NCBI GenBank assembly: GCA_028823955.1
Contig: JAPPFE010000001.1
Coordinates: 62,001 to 126,000, forward strand
DNA length: 64,000 nucleotides
DNA from: Candidatus Dadabacteria bacterium
GTDB taxonomy: Bacteria; Desulfobacterota_D; UBA1144; Nemesobacterales; Nemesobacteraceae
Direction: 5' to 3'
Shown here: piece by piece, positions 25,995-34,718 of the stretch
Numbering within the stretch: the first letter of the stretch is position 1
Layout: each line of letters begins with the position of its first letter
Position numbers and translations under genes: made by a program
The notes under the pieces: generated by a model
Told to the model about the DNA's origin: nothing
The model's input: the letters and a program-made list of their open reading frames with translations, nothing else
The model's database searches: none

Positions 25995-27083
25995 TCAGGC
26001 CTCTGACAGATTCTTAAGACTTTCGGCTTGAAAATGGGCCGCGAGAGGCTCCAGCAGAGGATCAAGCTCTCCTCCCAGTACCGCCTCTATCTTATGGAGA
26101 GTGAGACTTATTCTGTGGTCGGTTATTCTCCCCTGAGGAAAGTTGTAGGTTCTTATTTTTTCGCTTCTGTCCCCGCTTCCGACCTGGGTTTTCCTGGTGC
26201 GCGAGATCTCGCTTGCGCGTTTTTGCTCCTCAATCTCGTAAAGCTTCGCGCGTAGCATGCTCATCGCATGGACCCTGTTTTTCTGTTGCGAGCGATCGTC
26301 CTGGCACTGCACGACGATTCCCGTTGGAAGATGGGTTATCCTTATCGCGGAATCCGTCTTGTTGACATGCTGCCCCCCAGGGCCCGAAGACCTGAAAGTA
26401 TCTACCTTGAGTTCCTTCTCGTCCACTTCCACGTCAACCTCGTCGGCCTCCGGAAGTACAGCGACTGTCGCCGTTGACGTATGTATTCTCCCGCCAGCCT
26501 CCGTCGAGGGTATTCGCTGAACCCTGTGAACCCCGCTTTCATACCTGAGCTTGCCGTAAACTTCCCGTCCTTCGATCCTTACCACAAGTTCCTTTATCCC
26601 GCCGATCCCGGTTTCGTTAAGCGTTATGGTTTCCAGCTTCCAGCGGCGGTTCTCGCAGTACCTAGAGTACATTCTGAGGAGATCGGCCGCGAAAAGAGCC
26701 GCCTCCTCCCCTCCGGCTCCGGCCCTTATCTCAAGAAACACGTTTTTCCCGAGATTCGGATCTTTAGGCAGAAGAAGCTTTCTGAGTTTAGCTTCGAGTT
26801 CGCTTTTCTCCTCGGAAAGCTCTTCAAGCTCCTCACGGGCAAGAGGTGCAAGTTCCGTGTCATCGAGCAACTTGCGGTTCTCCTCGGCAGCCTCCGCGAC
26901 TTCCTTTAACCGCGCGTAGACAGAGACTACGTCCTCAAGCTCCGCACGTTCCTTGGAGCACTTGATTCTCTGCTGGGCAGAAATATCAGGGTCGCCGAGC
27001 ACCCTCTCAAGTTCAACGAACTTCCGCTCGAGTTCCTCAAGCTTCTCAAACAGCTTTTTGTCTTCAACGGGACTTGCCTGCAT
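25995..27083 (-). CDS. prfA: Peptide chain release factor 1
   Basis: RF1 reads UAA and UAG stop codons and releases the finished peptide. The 362-residue protein has the GGQ catalytic loop in RSSGPGGQHVNKTDSA, the codon-recognition region near VHRVQRIPSTEAGGRIHTS (a PxT-type anticodon tripeptide, here within RIPSTE), and the IRTYNFPQGRITDHR C-terminal block. The frame is open far upstream, but ATG at 27083 gives the usual N-terminal coiled region. A perfect TATAAT sits only seven bases before the ATG and no Shine-Dalgarno sequence exists, so the message is probably leaderless. No prmC follows. Confidence 0.95.
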   Translation of the reverse strand: MQASPVEDKKLFEKLEELERKFVELERVLGDPDISAQQRIKCSKERAELEDVVSVYARLKEVAEAAEENRKLLDDTELAPLAREELEELSEEKSELEAKLRKLLLPKDPNLGKNVFLEIRAGAGGEEAALFAADLLRMYSRYCENRRWKLETITLNETGIGGIKELVVRIEGREVYGKLRYESGVHRVQRIPSTEAGGRIHTSTATVAVLPEADEVDVEVDEKELKVDTFRSSGPGGQHVNKTDSAIRITHLPTGIVVQCQDDRSQQKNRVHAMSMLRAKLYEIEEQKRASEISRTRKTQVGSGDRSEKIRTYNFPQGRITDHRISLTLHKIEAVLGGELDPLLEPLAAHFQAESLKNLSEA

Positions 27084-27090
27084 GCCAGAA

Positions 27091-27120
27091 ATTATAGACA
27101 AAAAGTCTTTAAAACGTAAA
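27091..27120 (-). promoter_or_regulatory. prfA promoter giving a leaderless message
   Basis: TATAAT on the minus strand (27096-27091) with TTTACG about 18 bases upstream. Seven bases separate the -10 box from the ATG at 27083, so transcription should start at or next to the A of the start codon. Confidence 0.55.
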
Positions 27121-27164
27121 AAAATTTCTTTGCGGCTCCGGCGAAGACGCTTGGGGCGTGATTC

Positions 27165-27193
27165 TTGTAATAATGTCACCATAGTGATACAAT
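27165..27193 (+). promoter_or_regulatory. Promoter of the zapB-like/zapA operon
   Basis: TTGTAA (27165-27170), 17 bases, TACAAT (27188-27193), then 11 bases to the ATG at 27205. It drives a run of four genes to rny. No Shine-Dalgarno sequence lies before the ATG. The divergent prfA promoter is about 70 bases away. Confidence 0.6.
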
Positions 27194-27204
27194 TTACTTT
27201 AATT

Positions 27205-27414
27205 ATGGAATCATTGGAGATTCTTGAGAGAAAAATCAGAGAGTTTGTAGACAAAAACGCCAGGACTGCTGAAGAACACAACAGATTGCTTGAAGAGATT
27301 AAGGTGCTCAGAGAGAATGTCGCTTCGCTTGAAGCCGAAAAGGAGCGCCTCAGAACACGCGTCGACAATATGATAAGAGTAATTGAACAGCACCTTGGCG
27401 AAGAATCGGTATGA
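27205..27414 (+). CDS. Small coiled-coil protein, ZapB-like
   Basis: A 69-residue protein that is almost entirely a predicted coiled coil, with heptad-like leucines and charged residues from MESLEILERKIREFV through LRENVASLEAEKERLRTRVD. Its stop overlaps the zapA start (ATGA at 27411-27414). Small coiled coils placed directly before zapA are usually cell-division factors of the ZapB type that link the Z-ring to other parts, so this role is inferred from shape and position rather than from a diagnostic motif. The ORF can be read further upstream, but that part is the antisense of prfA. Confidence 0.7.
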   Translation: MESLEILERKIREFVDKNARTAEEHNRLLEEIKVLRENVASLEAEKERLRTRVDNMIRVIEQHLGEESV

Positions 27415-27758
27415 AAGACAGGATAAAAGTAGTTTTCTTTGGCAAGGAATATTCAGTCCTTACAGATGCTGAGAAGAGTTACCTTATGAAAATTGTAGAG
27501 TACCTTGAACAAAAGATTACCAAGGCAGCTGAAGACAACGCACCTGTAACTGTCCCTACTCCCGTTTTTCTGGCTTCTCTTGAGATCGTCGATGATTTCT
27601 TCGCATTGCAGAGGGAATTTGATGAGTTCAAAAGAACCGCGGAAAGAAAAACAAAAGAACTGGTCGGACTGCTCGAATCACCCGGAAGCCAAAAAGAACC
27701 CGTCCTTATTGAAGAAAGCCCCGAAGACCCTTTCAGATCAAGAGGAAACAGCTTCTGA
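27411..27758 (+). CDS. zapA: Cell division protein ZapA
   Basis: A 115-residue ZapA homologue. ZapA dimers bundle FtsZ filaments at the division site. The N-terminal half has the family pattern IKVVFFGKEYSVLTDAEKSYLMKIVEYLEQKI followed by VFLASLEIVDDFFALQREFDEF, a long coiled-coil helix. The C-terminal 25 residues are acidic and proline-rich and probably disordered. It is coupled to the coiled-coil gene before it and overlaps the 5-formyl-THF cyclo-ligase frame after it; zapA next to this ligase is a widespread arrangement. Confidence 0.87.
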   Translation: MKDRIKVVFFGKEYSVLTDAEKSYLMKIVEYLEQKITKAAEDNAPVTVPTPVFLASLEIVDDFFALQREFDEFKRTAERKTKELVGLLESPGSQKEPVLIEESPEDPFRSRGNSF

Positions 27759-28395
27759 GACCCGTTCCGGTTCCACATACATAAACGGTTCCCGGGAAAC
27801 CAGCCCGCAGGGTCCCGTCCTTGAGGAAAAAGATAGGCTGAGAAGAGATCTTCTCGAGAAAAGAAGGAATCTTCCCCAATCTCTGCGCCGGGAAAAATCC
27901 ACCCTGATTCTCAAGGTTCTTCTCTCCGAGAAGATTTTCTCCGACGCGTCGAGCGTCGCTCTTTACTTCCCCGTAAACGGCGAAGTCGACACTCGCGAAA
28001 TATTCAAAAAATGCGTTGATCTTAAAAAAAAGGTTTTTTTTCCGAAAACCCTAGGCTCCGATCTTGTTTTCCTGAGAACAAGGAATATTGAAGAACTTAC
28101 CCCTGGGGCCTTTGCCATCCCAGAACCCCCGGCGGACGCTGAACGCGCCCGCGGCGACGAGCTTGACCTCGTACTGGTACCGGGAGTGGCTTTTGATTTC
28201 TCCGGGAACAGAATCGGGTACGGAAAAGGTTTTTACGACAGGTTTTTAAAAGATATACCCAGACAGATGCGCTTCGGACTGGCCTACCAGTTCCAGGTGT
28301 TAGAAAACATCCCTTCGCACGAAACCGACGTTAAGACGGGTCGCATAATCACAGAAGACGGAACCATCGACTGTCTGGAAAAAGAAGGAGACTGA
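27709..28395 (+). CDS. 5-formyltetrahydrofolate cyclo-ligase
   Basis: This enzyme (MTHFS, YgfA family) uses ATP to turn 5-formyl-THF into 5,10-methenyl-THF, clearing an inhibitory folate. The core runs from about residue 37 of this call: KDRLRRDLLEKRRNL binds ATP phosphates, VALYFPVNGEVDTR lies in the centre, and the diagnostic FDFSGNRIGYGKGFYDRFL is near the C-terminus. The start is uncertain: no ATG lies close to the core, a TTG at 27709 inside zapA is plausible, and ATGs at 27580 and 27622 are further in. Folate matters here because TrmFO uses methylene-THF. Confidence 0.88.
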   Translation: MKKAPKTLSDQEETASETRSGSTYINGSRETSPQGPVLEEKDRLRRDLLEKRRNLPQSLRREKSTLILKVLLSEKIFSDASSVALYFPVNGEVDTREIFKKCVDLKKKVFFPKTLGSDLVFLRTRNIEELTPGAFAIPEPPADAERARGDELDLVLVPGVAFDFSGNRIGYGKGFYDRFLKDIPRQMRFGLAYQFQVLENIPSHETDVKTGRIITEDGTIDCLEKEGD

Positions 28396-28396
28396 A

Positions 28397-29953
28397 ATGC
28401 AAGCACAATCAATACTGCTGTTTTTGCTGCTCTTCGGACTTGGATTTGCCACCCATTTCATCTACAGGATGATCAGGGAGAAAAACGGGATCCGCAAAAG
28501 CCAGAGTCAGGCCCAGACCATAATCGAAAAGGCCGAGAAACAGGCGGAAGAGATAAGAAACAGGGCCGAGAACAGGGCGAAGAAGCTCGTCAAGGACAGA
28601 AATTCCCAGATGCAGAAGATGTCGAGCGAAAAACGCAGAGAGTTTTCCGCTACCGAAAAAAAGCTAAAGGCAAGGGAAGAGAAACTTGGCAAAGAATACG
28701 AGGAAATTGACAGAAAGAAGACGGAACTTGAGGAAGTAAAGGCGGATCTAGAGAGCAAGGACCTGACTCTTGATGAGAAGCAGAGAACTCTTGATGAGAA
28801 CATCGAAGAAATAAAGGGAAAAATAGAGGAGGTGTCGGGTCTTACCCGCGAGTCAGCGAAAGCCGAACTGGTAAGACTGGTTGAGGACGATGCAAGACAC
28901 GAGGCGGCGAAAAGACTCAAGCAGATAGAAGAAGAGTGCAATTCCTCGGCCGAGCGGAAGGCGAAAGACATAATATCCCTTGCCATACAGAGATATTCCG
29001 GAAGCTACACGAGCGAGAAAACGGTGTCGGTCGTCAATCTTCCGAGCGACGACGTAAAGGGAAGAATTATCGGGCGCGAAGGACGGAACATCCGCTCCAT
29101 AGAGCTTCGTACCGGGGTGGACATCATTATTGACGACACGCCCGAGACGGTTGTGATTTCGTGCTTTAATCCCATCAGGCGGGAAGTGGCGAAAATTTCG
29201 CTTGAGCGGCTTATAGCAGACGGAAGAATTCACCCCGCAAGAATCGAGGAAGTGGTAACCGAGGTTGAAAAGGAAATAGAAAGGGAGATACAGAAAGAGG
29301 GGGAACAGGCTCTTTTTGATCTCGGCATAAGCGGCATGCACCCGGAACTGATAAACAAGCTTGGGATGCTTAAATACAGAACAAGCTACTCGCAGAACAT
29401 ACTCAATCACTCGATTGAGGTAGGGTTCATCTGCGGGATGCTCGCTTCCGAAATCGGTTACAACGAAAAACTCGCCAAAAGAGCCGGACTGCTCCACGAC
29501 ATAGGAAAAGCGGTTGATCACGAAGTTGAAGGCTCCCACGTGGACATAGGAGCGAACATCGTCAAAAAATATGGTGAACCCCCTGAAATTATTGACGCGC
29601 TTGAAAAAACCCATGACCCCCAACCCCAGGGAATCCTGCCGCTTCTCGTACAGGCAGCCGACGCCATCTCCGCCGCTCGTCCCGGCGCCCGGAGAGAAAC
29701 GTATGAGAACTACGTGAAAAGGATCGAGAGCATAGAAGGCGTTGCGAGTTCTTTCCCGGGCGTCGAGAGATGTTATGCGATCCAGGCCGGAAGAGAGGTA
29801 AGGGTGATAGTGGAAAGCGACCAGGTGAGCGACGAGGAGGGAGCTATCCTTTCCCACGAAATAGCCAAGAAAATAGAAAAAGAGGTCGTTTATCCAGGTC
29901 AGATAAAAATCATGGTCATAAGGGAAAGCAGGGCAACGGCATATGCTTCATAG
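28397..29953 (+). CDS. rny: Ribonuclease Y
   Basis: RNase Y is a membrane-anchored endoribonuclease that starts decay of many mRNAs. The 518-residue protein has one N-terminal membrane helix (SILLFLLLFGLGFATHF), a long charged coiled coil (about 35-200), a KH domain with GRIIGREGRNIRSIE near 225, and an HD phosphodiesterase domain with NHSIEVGFICGML and LLHDIGKAVDHEVEGSH. It starts one base after the cyclo-ligase stop. RNase G is encoded too, so this organism carries both the RNase E/G and RNase Y type endonucleases. Confidence 0.96.
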   Translation: MQAQSILLFLLLFGLGFATHFIYRMIREKNGIRKSQSQAQTIIEKAEKQAEEIRNRAENRAKKLVKDRNSQMQKMSSEKRREFSATEKKLKAREEKLGKEYEEIDRKKTELEEVKADLESKDLTLDEKQRTLDENIEEIKGKIEEVSGLTRESAKAELVRLVEDDARHEAAKRLKQIEEECNSSAERKAKDIISLAIQRYSGSYTSEKTVSVVNLPSDDVKGRIIGREGRNIRSIELRTGVDIIIDDTPETVVISCFNPIRREVAKISLERLIADGRIHPARIEEVVTEVEKEIEREIQKEGEQALFDLGISGMHPELINKLGMLKYRTSYSQNILNHSIEVGFICGMLASEIGYNEKLAKRAGLLHDIGKAVDHEVEGSHVDIGANIVKKYGEPPEIIDALEKTHDPQPQGILPLLVQAADAISAARPGARRETYENYVKRIESIEGVASSFPGVERCYAIQAGREVRVIVESDQVSDEEGAILSHEIAKKIEKEVVYPGQIKIMVIRESRATAYAS

Positions 29954-30055
29954 AGAACATAACGGCACTCCTGCCCCCGCTTTAAGGTTTATGGTATATT
30001 AGACCACCATTTAAAGAGGAAAAACCGGCGGACGGGACTTCTCAAGGAGGATAAG

Positions 30056-30508
30056 ATGTCACCACGAAGAAATGAGGAAGCGGAGAAAACACTCGAGCGG
30101 TTCAACAAGGAAGCGCTTGATTTCATGATTGAGAACCAGAGCAAAATCGCCTGCGCAATAGTCTACGCCCTGTCTCATCTGAACCAGCCGCTCATCGCGG
30201 GATACCAGCGCTATTTCAACAATAACGTAATCTTGAAATACGATTCAAAAACGGTATTTGCCCACAACCCAGATCTTCCAGATTTTCTGTGCGCGTATTT
30301 CATTTTAGTGAGAAAACCGGACAAGGCCGACAAAAAGGAAATCATTGAAGACTCCAAGATATACGTCAACAATTTCCTGGAGTTTAACATGGAGATACTT
30401 TCCGGTATATCCTGCTTCGTCTTTGACATAGAAAACGGCGAGGTAATCGAAAGAGTCGACCGAGGGAGAAAGGAGAGCATGGAATCCGTCGAGTTTCTCA
30501 ATATCTGA
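30056..30508 (+). CDS. Uncharacterised 150-residue protein
   Basis: I do not recognise this protein. It has no signal sequence or membrane helix. The first 35 residues are charged and helical (EEAEKTLERFNKEALDFMIENQ), then mixed strand-helix pattern with LIAGYQRYFNNNVILKY and LPDFLCAYFILVRKP, and a last strand GISCFVFDIENGEVIERV. Its AAGGAGG ribosome-binding site, six bases before the ATG, is one of the best in the window, and it stands alone between rny and a leftward operon. A TATATT box lies about 60 bases upstream. It could be a soluble binding or regulatory protein of the lineage. Confidence 0.65.
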   Translation: MSPRRNEEAEKTLERFNKEALDFMIENQSKIACAIVYALSHLNQPLIAGYQRYFNNNVILKYDSKTVFAHNPDLPDFLCAYFILVRKPDKADKKEIIEDSKIYVNNFLEFNMEILSGISCFVFDIENGEVIERVDRGRKESMESVEFLNI

Positions 30509-30600
30509 GCGTTCCGCTATTTTGTCCTTTCGATTTAAAGACCGGGAAATGAAATTGACCTTGGAACTGTCTTGAGAATTCTTGGACTAGAGGTTTTGAG

Positions 30601-30625
30601 CGCTGAAACTAGACATGTTTCAGCG
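30601..30625 (-). terminator. Hairpin at the end of the NapH-like gene
   Basis: CGCTGAAAC (30601-30609) and GTTTCAGCG (30617-30625) form a perfect 9-base stem with a 7-base loop that includes the stop codon of the NapH-like gene. No U-run follows on the minus strand, so it is at best a Rho-assisted terminator or a 3'-end stabiliser. Confidence 0.35.
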
Positions 30626-32003
30626 AGTCGATAAGAGCACCAAGCGGTTTGTCGGACCCAGAGAACCTGTCCTTGAAAGTTCCTCCGTTTTCAAGCTTAA
30701 GCACGCCCCTTGGGCACACGGCTGCACACACTCCGCATCCGACGCACGACGCTCTCACTATGTTTTCGCCCTTCTGCGCGTAAGCCCTGACATCTATGCC
30801 CATCTCGCAGTAGGTGGAACAGTTCCCGCACGACATGCACTGGTCGCCGTTTGTGGTAATTCTGAACCTTGAAAGGTACCTCTGGAAAATCCCGAGGACG
30901 GCCGCCATAGGACAACCGAACCGACACCATACCCTGCTTCCCATTATGGGGTAGAAACCCACGCCTATGACCCCAGAAAAAATGGCCCCTATGTAGAACC
31001 CGTACCATTTCTTAAGAGACATCGAGGCTTCTCCGAACACCGCCCCCGATGTTGCGGAGTTAACCCAGAGAAGAACCGTCGTAACAACGATAAACACCAG
31101 CACGGAATGAACGAGCCAGCGCTCTGTGCGCCACGCCTTTTTCGATTTGTCCGAGAGATGTCTAAACGGATCCCCCATGGTTTCCGCAAGCCCACCGCAG
31201 CCACAGACCCAGGAGCAGTACCATCTCTTGCCGAAATAGTAGGTAAGAAGCGGAGTGGCGATGAAGGTCATCACGGCCCCCCAGAAAATAAGGAACATTC
31301 CAAGTCCCCCGGGATGATTAACGAAATAGCTTAAAGTGCCCGGGAACAAGTATTCAGGTTTAAGCGGCCAAAAGTAGCTTAGGTAGAACTCGGGCTGGTT
31401 AAAGAGCATAAGTAGGTTGGGGATAAGAAAGGCGAACCCAAGCTGGAAAAACATAACGGAAGCCGTTCTTATTTTCTGGTAGCGATTATGCCTGTATTTC
31501 ATGAACATTCTTACTCCGAAAATGAAAACGGCCAGGGTGTAGAGAAAACCGTAGAAAAACCAGTTGTTGGCAGGAGAACCTGAAAGGGCCAGAGAAAGCG
31601 GGTTTACGATCTTTATTCCCCCCGCCAAGTATTCGGGAAACCAGTAGAGAGCTATGTAGAAACCGGTGAACACAATGCCGACAAGCCAGCCGAGAACCCC
31701 TTTGTTGGTTAGCCCCCTGAAGTAGATGTTATCATGCTTGATTCCTGGAACAGTGCCCTTGAAGTTAAGATGAAAGTAAAACGCCGTACCGAAGAAGACA
31801 GGAAGGAATACCAGGAGAAATCCGGCCCATGTGCCGCCCGGAGGCATACCCATGGACTGAAGAGCAAACATCAGTATTCCGAAGCCCAAGACGGCAAGAG
31901 AAAGCTTTTCTCCGGTTCCAAGCGGCTTGTCCGGGGCCTTCTCCGGCTCCTCAAAACCAAGGGTTTCTTCATTAAAATCGTAATCTATAATTTTTTGTTC
32001 CAT
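30609..32003 (-). CDS. NapH-like membrane polyferredoxin
   Basis: A 464-residue membrane iron-sulfur protein from the ATG at 32003. About eight helices are seen, then two C-terminal 4Fe-4S sites: CMSCGNCSTYC with the next Cys-rich turn, and CVGCGVCAAVCPRG. Two further CxxxC-type motifs at membrane edges (CSWVCGCGG and CRFGCP) are typical of NapH/NosR/RdxA-like electron-transfer proteins that link the quinone pool to periplasmic or cytoplasmic redox partners. Its start overlaps the stop of the FAD oxidoreductase by one base (TGATG), so the two are coupled and likely work together. No nap, nos or cytochrome oxidase genes are present. Confidence 0.82.
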   Translation of the reverse strand: MEQKIIDYDFNEETLGFEEPEKAPDKPLGTGEKLSLAVLGFGILMFALQSMGMPPGGTWAGFLLVFLPVFFGTAFYFHLNFKGTVPGIKHDNIYFRGLTNKGVLGWLVGIVFTGFYIALYWFPEYLAGGIKIVNPLSLALSGSPANNWFFYGFLYTLAVFIFGVRMFMKYRHNRYQKIRTASVMFFQLGFAFLIPNLLMLFNQPEFYLSYFWPLKPEYLFPGTLSYFVNHPGGLGMFLIFWGAVMTFIATPLLTYYFGKRWYCSWVCGCGGLAETMGDPFRHLSDKSKKAWRTERWLVHSVLVFIVVTTVLLWVNSATSGAVFGEASMSLKKWYGFYIGAIFSGVIGVGFYPIMGSRVWCRFGCPMAAVLGIFQRYLSRFRITTNGDQCMSCGNCSTYCEMGIDVRAYAQKGENIVRASCVGCGVCAAVCPRGVLKLENGGTFKDRFSGSDKPLGALIDSLKHV

Positions 32004-33277
32004 CAGGCAGCCTGTTTTCTTATCTCCTTTATTATTTCCGCCTCGCATTTTTCATAGAATTCCGGGTCGAAATTGGCATCCCCCAGATGATCGAGCACAT
32101 AGTCAAGGGATCTCTTCTCCGCCACCCAGCTCTCGCAAACCCTGTGGCTGTAGCGAAGGCCCATGACGTTTATGCCGCAGACAACTCCATCTTTCGTAAC
32201 GATTCTTATTGAACGGCCGTGATCGGGATGCTCCCAGTAAAAATTGTCCTCCCCTTCAACGGGAACGTTTCTCACTGTACCGTAAGTCTGGTACTCAAGA
32301 TCGAAAAACTTGGCCGAGTTATACCATATCCCCGGGTCATACACGCTGTGTCGGCCGGCTATTACCTCTCCCGCCACTTTTCCCTGGTTCTTGCCCGTGT
32401 ACCAGACCTGCTGAATAAGGTTCCTTCCCTCCCCCTCGGTGATTATCTCGGCGCAGTCCCCGGCAGCAAACACATCCGGGGTATCGGTCCTGAAGCTCCA
32501 GTCAACCAGAATCCCCCTCCCTGTCTTTATCCCGCTTGCCTTGGCAAGGGCTACGTTGGGACTTACCCCCGCAGTGAGACCGACGACCTGGCATTCTATG
32601 AATTCCTCTTCGTTAGTCACAACTCCCCGCACTCTTCCGGAATCGTCCCCTACTATCTCCTTAAGTTCCGTTAAGAGCCTGAGATCGATCCCTTGCTCCA
32701 GAATCACGCGGTTTATCATCTGTGATTCCTCAATCGGAAGAACGTTAGTCCAGTAGGACTCTTCTCTCACTAGGAATGTGACGTGGATATTGCGAGAATG
32801 GAGCATCTCGGCAAGTTCGATCCCGATCAGGCCCCCTCCGACTATAACGGCGCTTCGGGCTCCCTTTACGTTCTCGTAGAGAAGCCTGAGATCCATAAGG
32901 CTGTAGAGGCCCTGTACTCCTCCGAGATCTTGACCGGGCCATCCGAACTTGTTTGACTTGGATCCCGTGGCGACAAGCAGCTTATCAAACGAAACGGGAT
33001 CTTTTTCGTGCATAATGAGCTTTTTTCCGGCAGCATCGATTTCGGTAACCCAGCCCCTTACCAAGTCAATGCGGTTTTTCCTCCAGAGACTGTCCTCGTA
33101 GGGCTTGGTGTCCTTGTAGCTCATGTGGCCCATGAATACGTACATGAGCGCCGGGCGGGAATAGTGAAAGGAGGACTCCCCCGAGATCATGACGATCTCC
33201 CAGTCGGGCTGGAGCCTGCGTATGCTCAGGGCAGCTGCAACTCCGGTCACCCCATTTCCGATAATCGCTACGCGCAT
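32003..33277 (-). CDS. FAD/NAD(P)-dependent oxidoreductase
   Basis: A 424-residue pyridine nucleotide-disulfide oxidoreductase-type flavoprotein. It has the FAD-binding VAIIGNGVTGVAAALSIRR at the N-terminus, the LLVATGSKSN segment, an NAD(P)-binding SAVIVGGGLIGIELAEML near 145, and the second FAD motif TDTPDVFAAGDCAE near 275. There is no redox-active CxxxxC disulfide near the N-terminus, so it is more like nitrite reductase, rubredoxin or ferredoxin reductases than thioredoxin reductase. It is coupled to the NapH-like gene and probably passes electrons between NAD(P)H and that membrane ferredoxin. Confidence 0.88.
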   Translation of the reverse strand: MRVAIIGNGVTGVAAALSIRRLQPDWEIVMISGESSFHYSRPALMYVFMGHMSYKDTKPYEDSLWRKNRIDLVRGWVTEIDAAGKKLIMHEKDPVSFDKLLVATGSKSNKFGWPGQDLGGVQGLYSLMDLRLLYENVKGARSAVIVGGGLIGIELAEMLHSRNIHVTFLVREESYWTNVLPIEESQMINRVILEQGIDLRLLTELKEIVGDDSGRVRGVVTNEEEFIECQVVGLTAGVSPNVALAKASGIKTGRGILVDWSFRTDTPDVFAAGDCAEIITEGEGRNLIQQVWYTGKNQGKVAGEVIAGRHSVYDPGIWYNSAKFFDLEYQTYGTVRNVPVEGEDNFYWEHPDHGRSIRIVTKDGVVCGINVMGLRYSHRVCESWVAEKRSLDYVLDHLGDANFDPEFYEKCEAEIIKEIRKQAA

Positions 33278-33331
33278 GCTGGTTTTCTCCCCTACCCCAA
33301 ACCGAGTTAAACTCTACGCACAGGGCAGATG

Positions 33332-34666
33332 CTACTTCTCAAACCGCTCTCTCTGGTCCGGATTGTTCTCGAGAAAAGCCTGGAGATGCCTGTCCGAATA
33401 AGACCCTTTCGGGTAATACTGGTCGTAGAAATCCACGTCTATGTGCATCGCCTGAAAAACTAATCTCATGTACATGGGATCAATAAACGCGGGAAATCTG
33501 CCGTAAGTGTCATAAATGTAGTTCGCGACATCCCTTACAATCTGCATGGTGGTCTCCGTCGGTCTTGGGGCCTTCATGAGATGCCTGTCGGGTTCCGTAT
33601 AAGGAAAAGGCTTGTCGGATTCCCAAGCTTTCCATTTGTGGGCCAAGAAGTGATCAATCGCATCATCCATGTTCTCGTAGTAAGGCGGACAGTAGGCTTC
33701 GAAAACCCCGTCCTTTCCCACGGGAACGGTAGTGGGAGGATCGATCGTACCCTTTTTCGGCTGGATAAACCGGAATCCGAGCCCTTTGAACAGGTTCGGG
33801 GCGGCTCCCATGGCAAATCTCGGTATGAAGCCCGTAAACGCCCATCCGGCAAGCCCGAGGGGCTGTAGGGCAAGGGCCATATTCTGCGTAATAAACGCCT
33901 GCTCAACGTTAAGTCCCGTTAGGATTCTTACTTCAAGGTCAAACAGAGAAAGCTTGATTTCACTTTTGAGCCTGCCACTCTCCACCCACTTCTCAACGCC
34001 CGCGGGCTTCCCGGTAAGATCGTCGATAATCGTGAATCCGTAGCTGTGAGCACAGTAAAGGGTAAGAAGATTCAGATATTCCTCGGTTACGTCCGTGACT
34101 GGAACAAAAAGCGTGGAGCCGGGCTTGTTTGCATTCCACTGGTTAAACTCGAAAAGCCCCGGCATTTTATCAGGCATGTCCGCCCTTCCGTCCTCAAGCT
34201 TGTTAAGGCTTTCCCTGTAAAGTTCCAGGACCCTCGCGATTTTCTCCTCGCGGGAGAGTTTGAAAAACAGATCGATCTCATGCTCCTTGGGAAGCATGTT
34301 CTTCACGTCCACGTGGTAGAGGCCGTTGTCGTTTGTGAAAAAAAGCTCAGTCCCGTGGTTGTTGCACGCAGAAGGCCAGGTTCTTCCCGTCCACTGGCAG
34401 AGAAGGTCTATCCCGTTCTCCGGCGGCAGGTCGGCTAGGCAAAGCCCGGTGAGCCCCGTTCCCGCCCACACCAGAAGTGCTTCCTCCACCTCGGTAAGGG
34501 GCACGGGGTCGTATTTCGACTTGAACTCAAGGGTGCTGTCCTTAAGCTCCATTCCAAGGCCGAATCTCCTTGAGCGCCTGTTGAATATGGAATCGAAAAG
34601 CGGGTACTTAAGCGCTTCCTCAATTCTCTCGTTCAGAACCGTTTTGTCGAGTTTGCCGTTTTTCAT
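33332..34666 (-). CDS. Nitroreductase-like flavoprotein, unassigned subfamily
   Basis: A 444-residue protein from the ATG at 34666 (AAGGAG nine bases before it). Two patterns point to the nitroreductase fold: RRSRRFGLGMELKDSTLEF followed by PLTEVEEALLVWAGTGLTG near the N-terminus, as in SagB-like enzymes, and EQAFITQNMALALQPLGLAGWAFTGF near residue 260. The rest, including a Trp-rich middle and the C-terminal FPAFIDPMYMRLVFQAMHID, I cannot assign. It is about twice the size of a classic nitroreductase. It sits between sufU and the FAD/NapH pair in a tight same-strand run, so an Fe-S- or flavin-linked reductive role is likely. Confidence 0.6.
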   Translation of the reverse strand: MKNGKLDKTVLNERIEEALKYPLFDSIFNRRSRRFGLGMELKDSTLEFKSKYDPVPLTEVEEALLVWAGTGLTGLCLADLPPENGIDLLCQWTGRTWPSACNNHGTELFFTNDNGLYHVDVKNMLPKEHEIDLFFKLSREEKIARVLELYRESLNKLEDGRADMPDKMPGLFEFNQWNANKPGSTLFVPVTDVTEEYLNLLTLYCAHSYGFTIIDDLTGKPAGVEKWVESGRLKSEIKLSLFDLEVRILTGLNVEQAFITQNMALALQPLGLAGWAFTGFIPRFAMGAAPNLFKGLGFRFIQPKKGTIDPPTTVPVGKDGVFEAYCPPYYENMDDAIDHFLAHKWKAWESDKPFPYTEPDRHLMKAPRPTETTMQIVRDVANYIYDTYGRFPAFIDPMYMRLVFQAMHIDVDFYDQYYPKGSYSDRHLQAFLENNPDQRERFEK

Positions 34667-34718
34667 CGTTTGAATCTCCTTGAGTCTGGTTGAGTGATAA
34701 AGTGAATTATACCAAAAA

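Noticed and set aside
27709-27830. 6S RNA between zapA and the cyclo-ligase gene, as in E. coli
   Set aside because: The two frames overlap or nearly touch, leaving no room for a 180-base RNA.
28853-29857. A 334-codon leftward open frame
   Set aside because: Antisense of rny over the KH and HD domains; the rny frame is certain.
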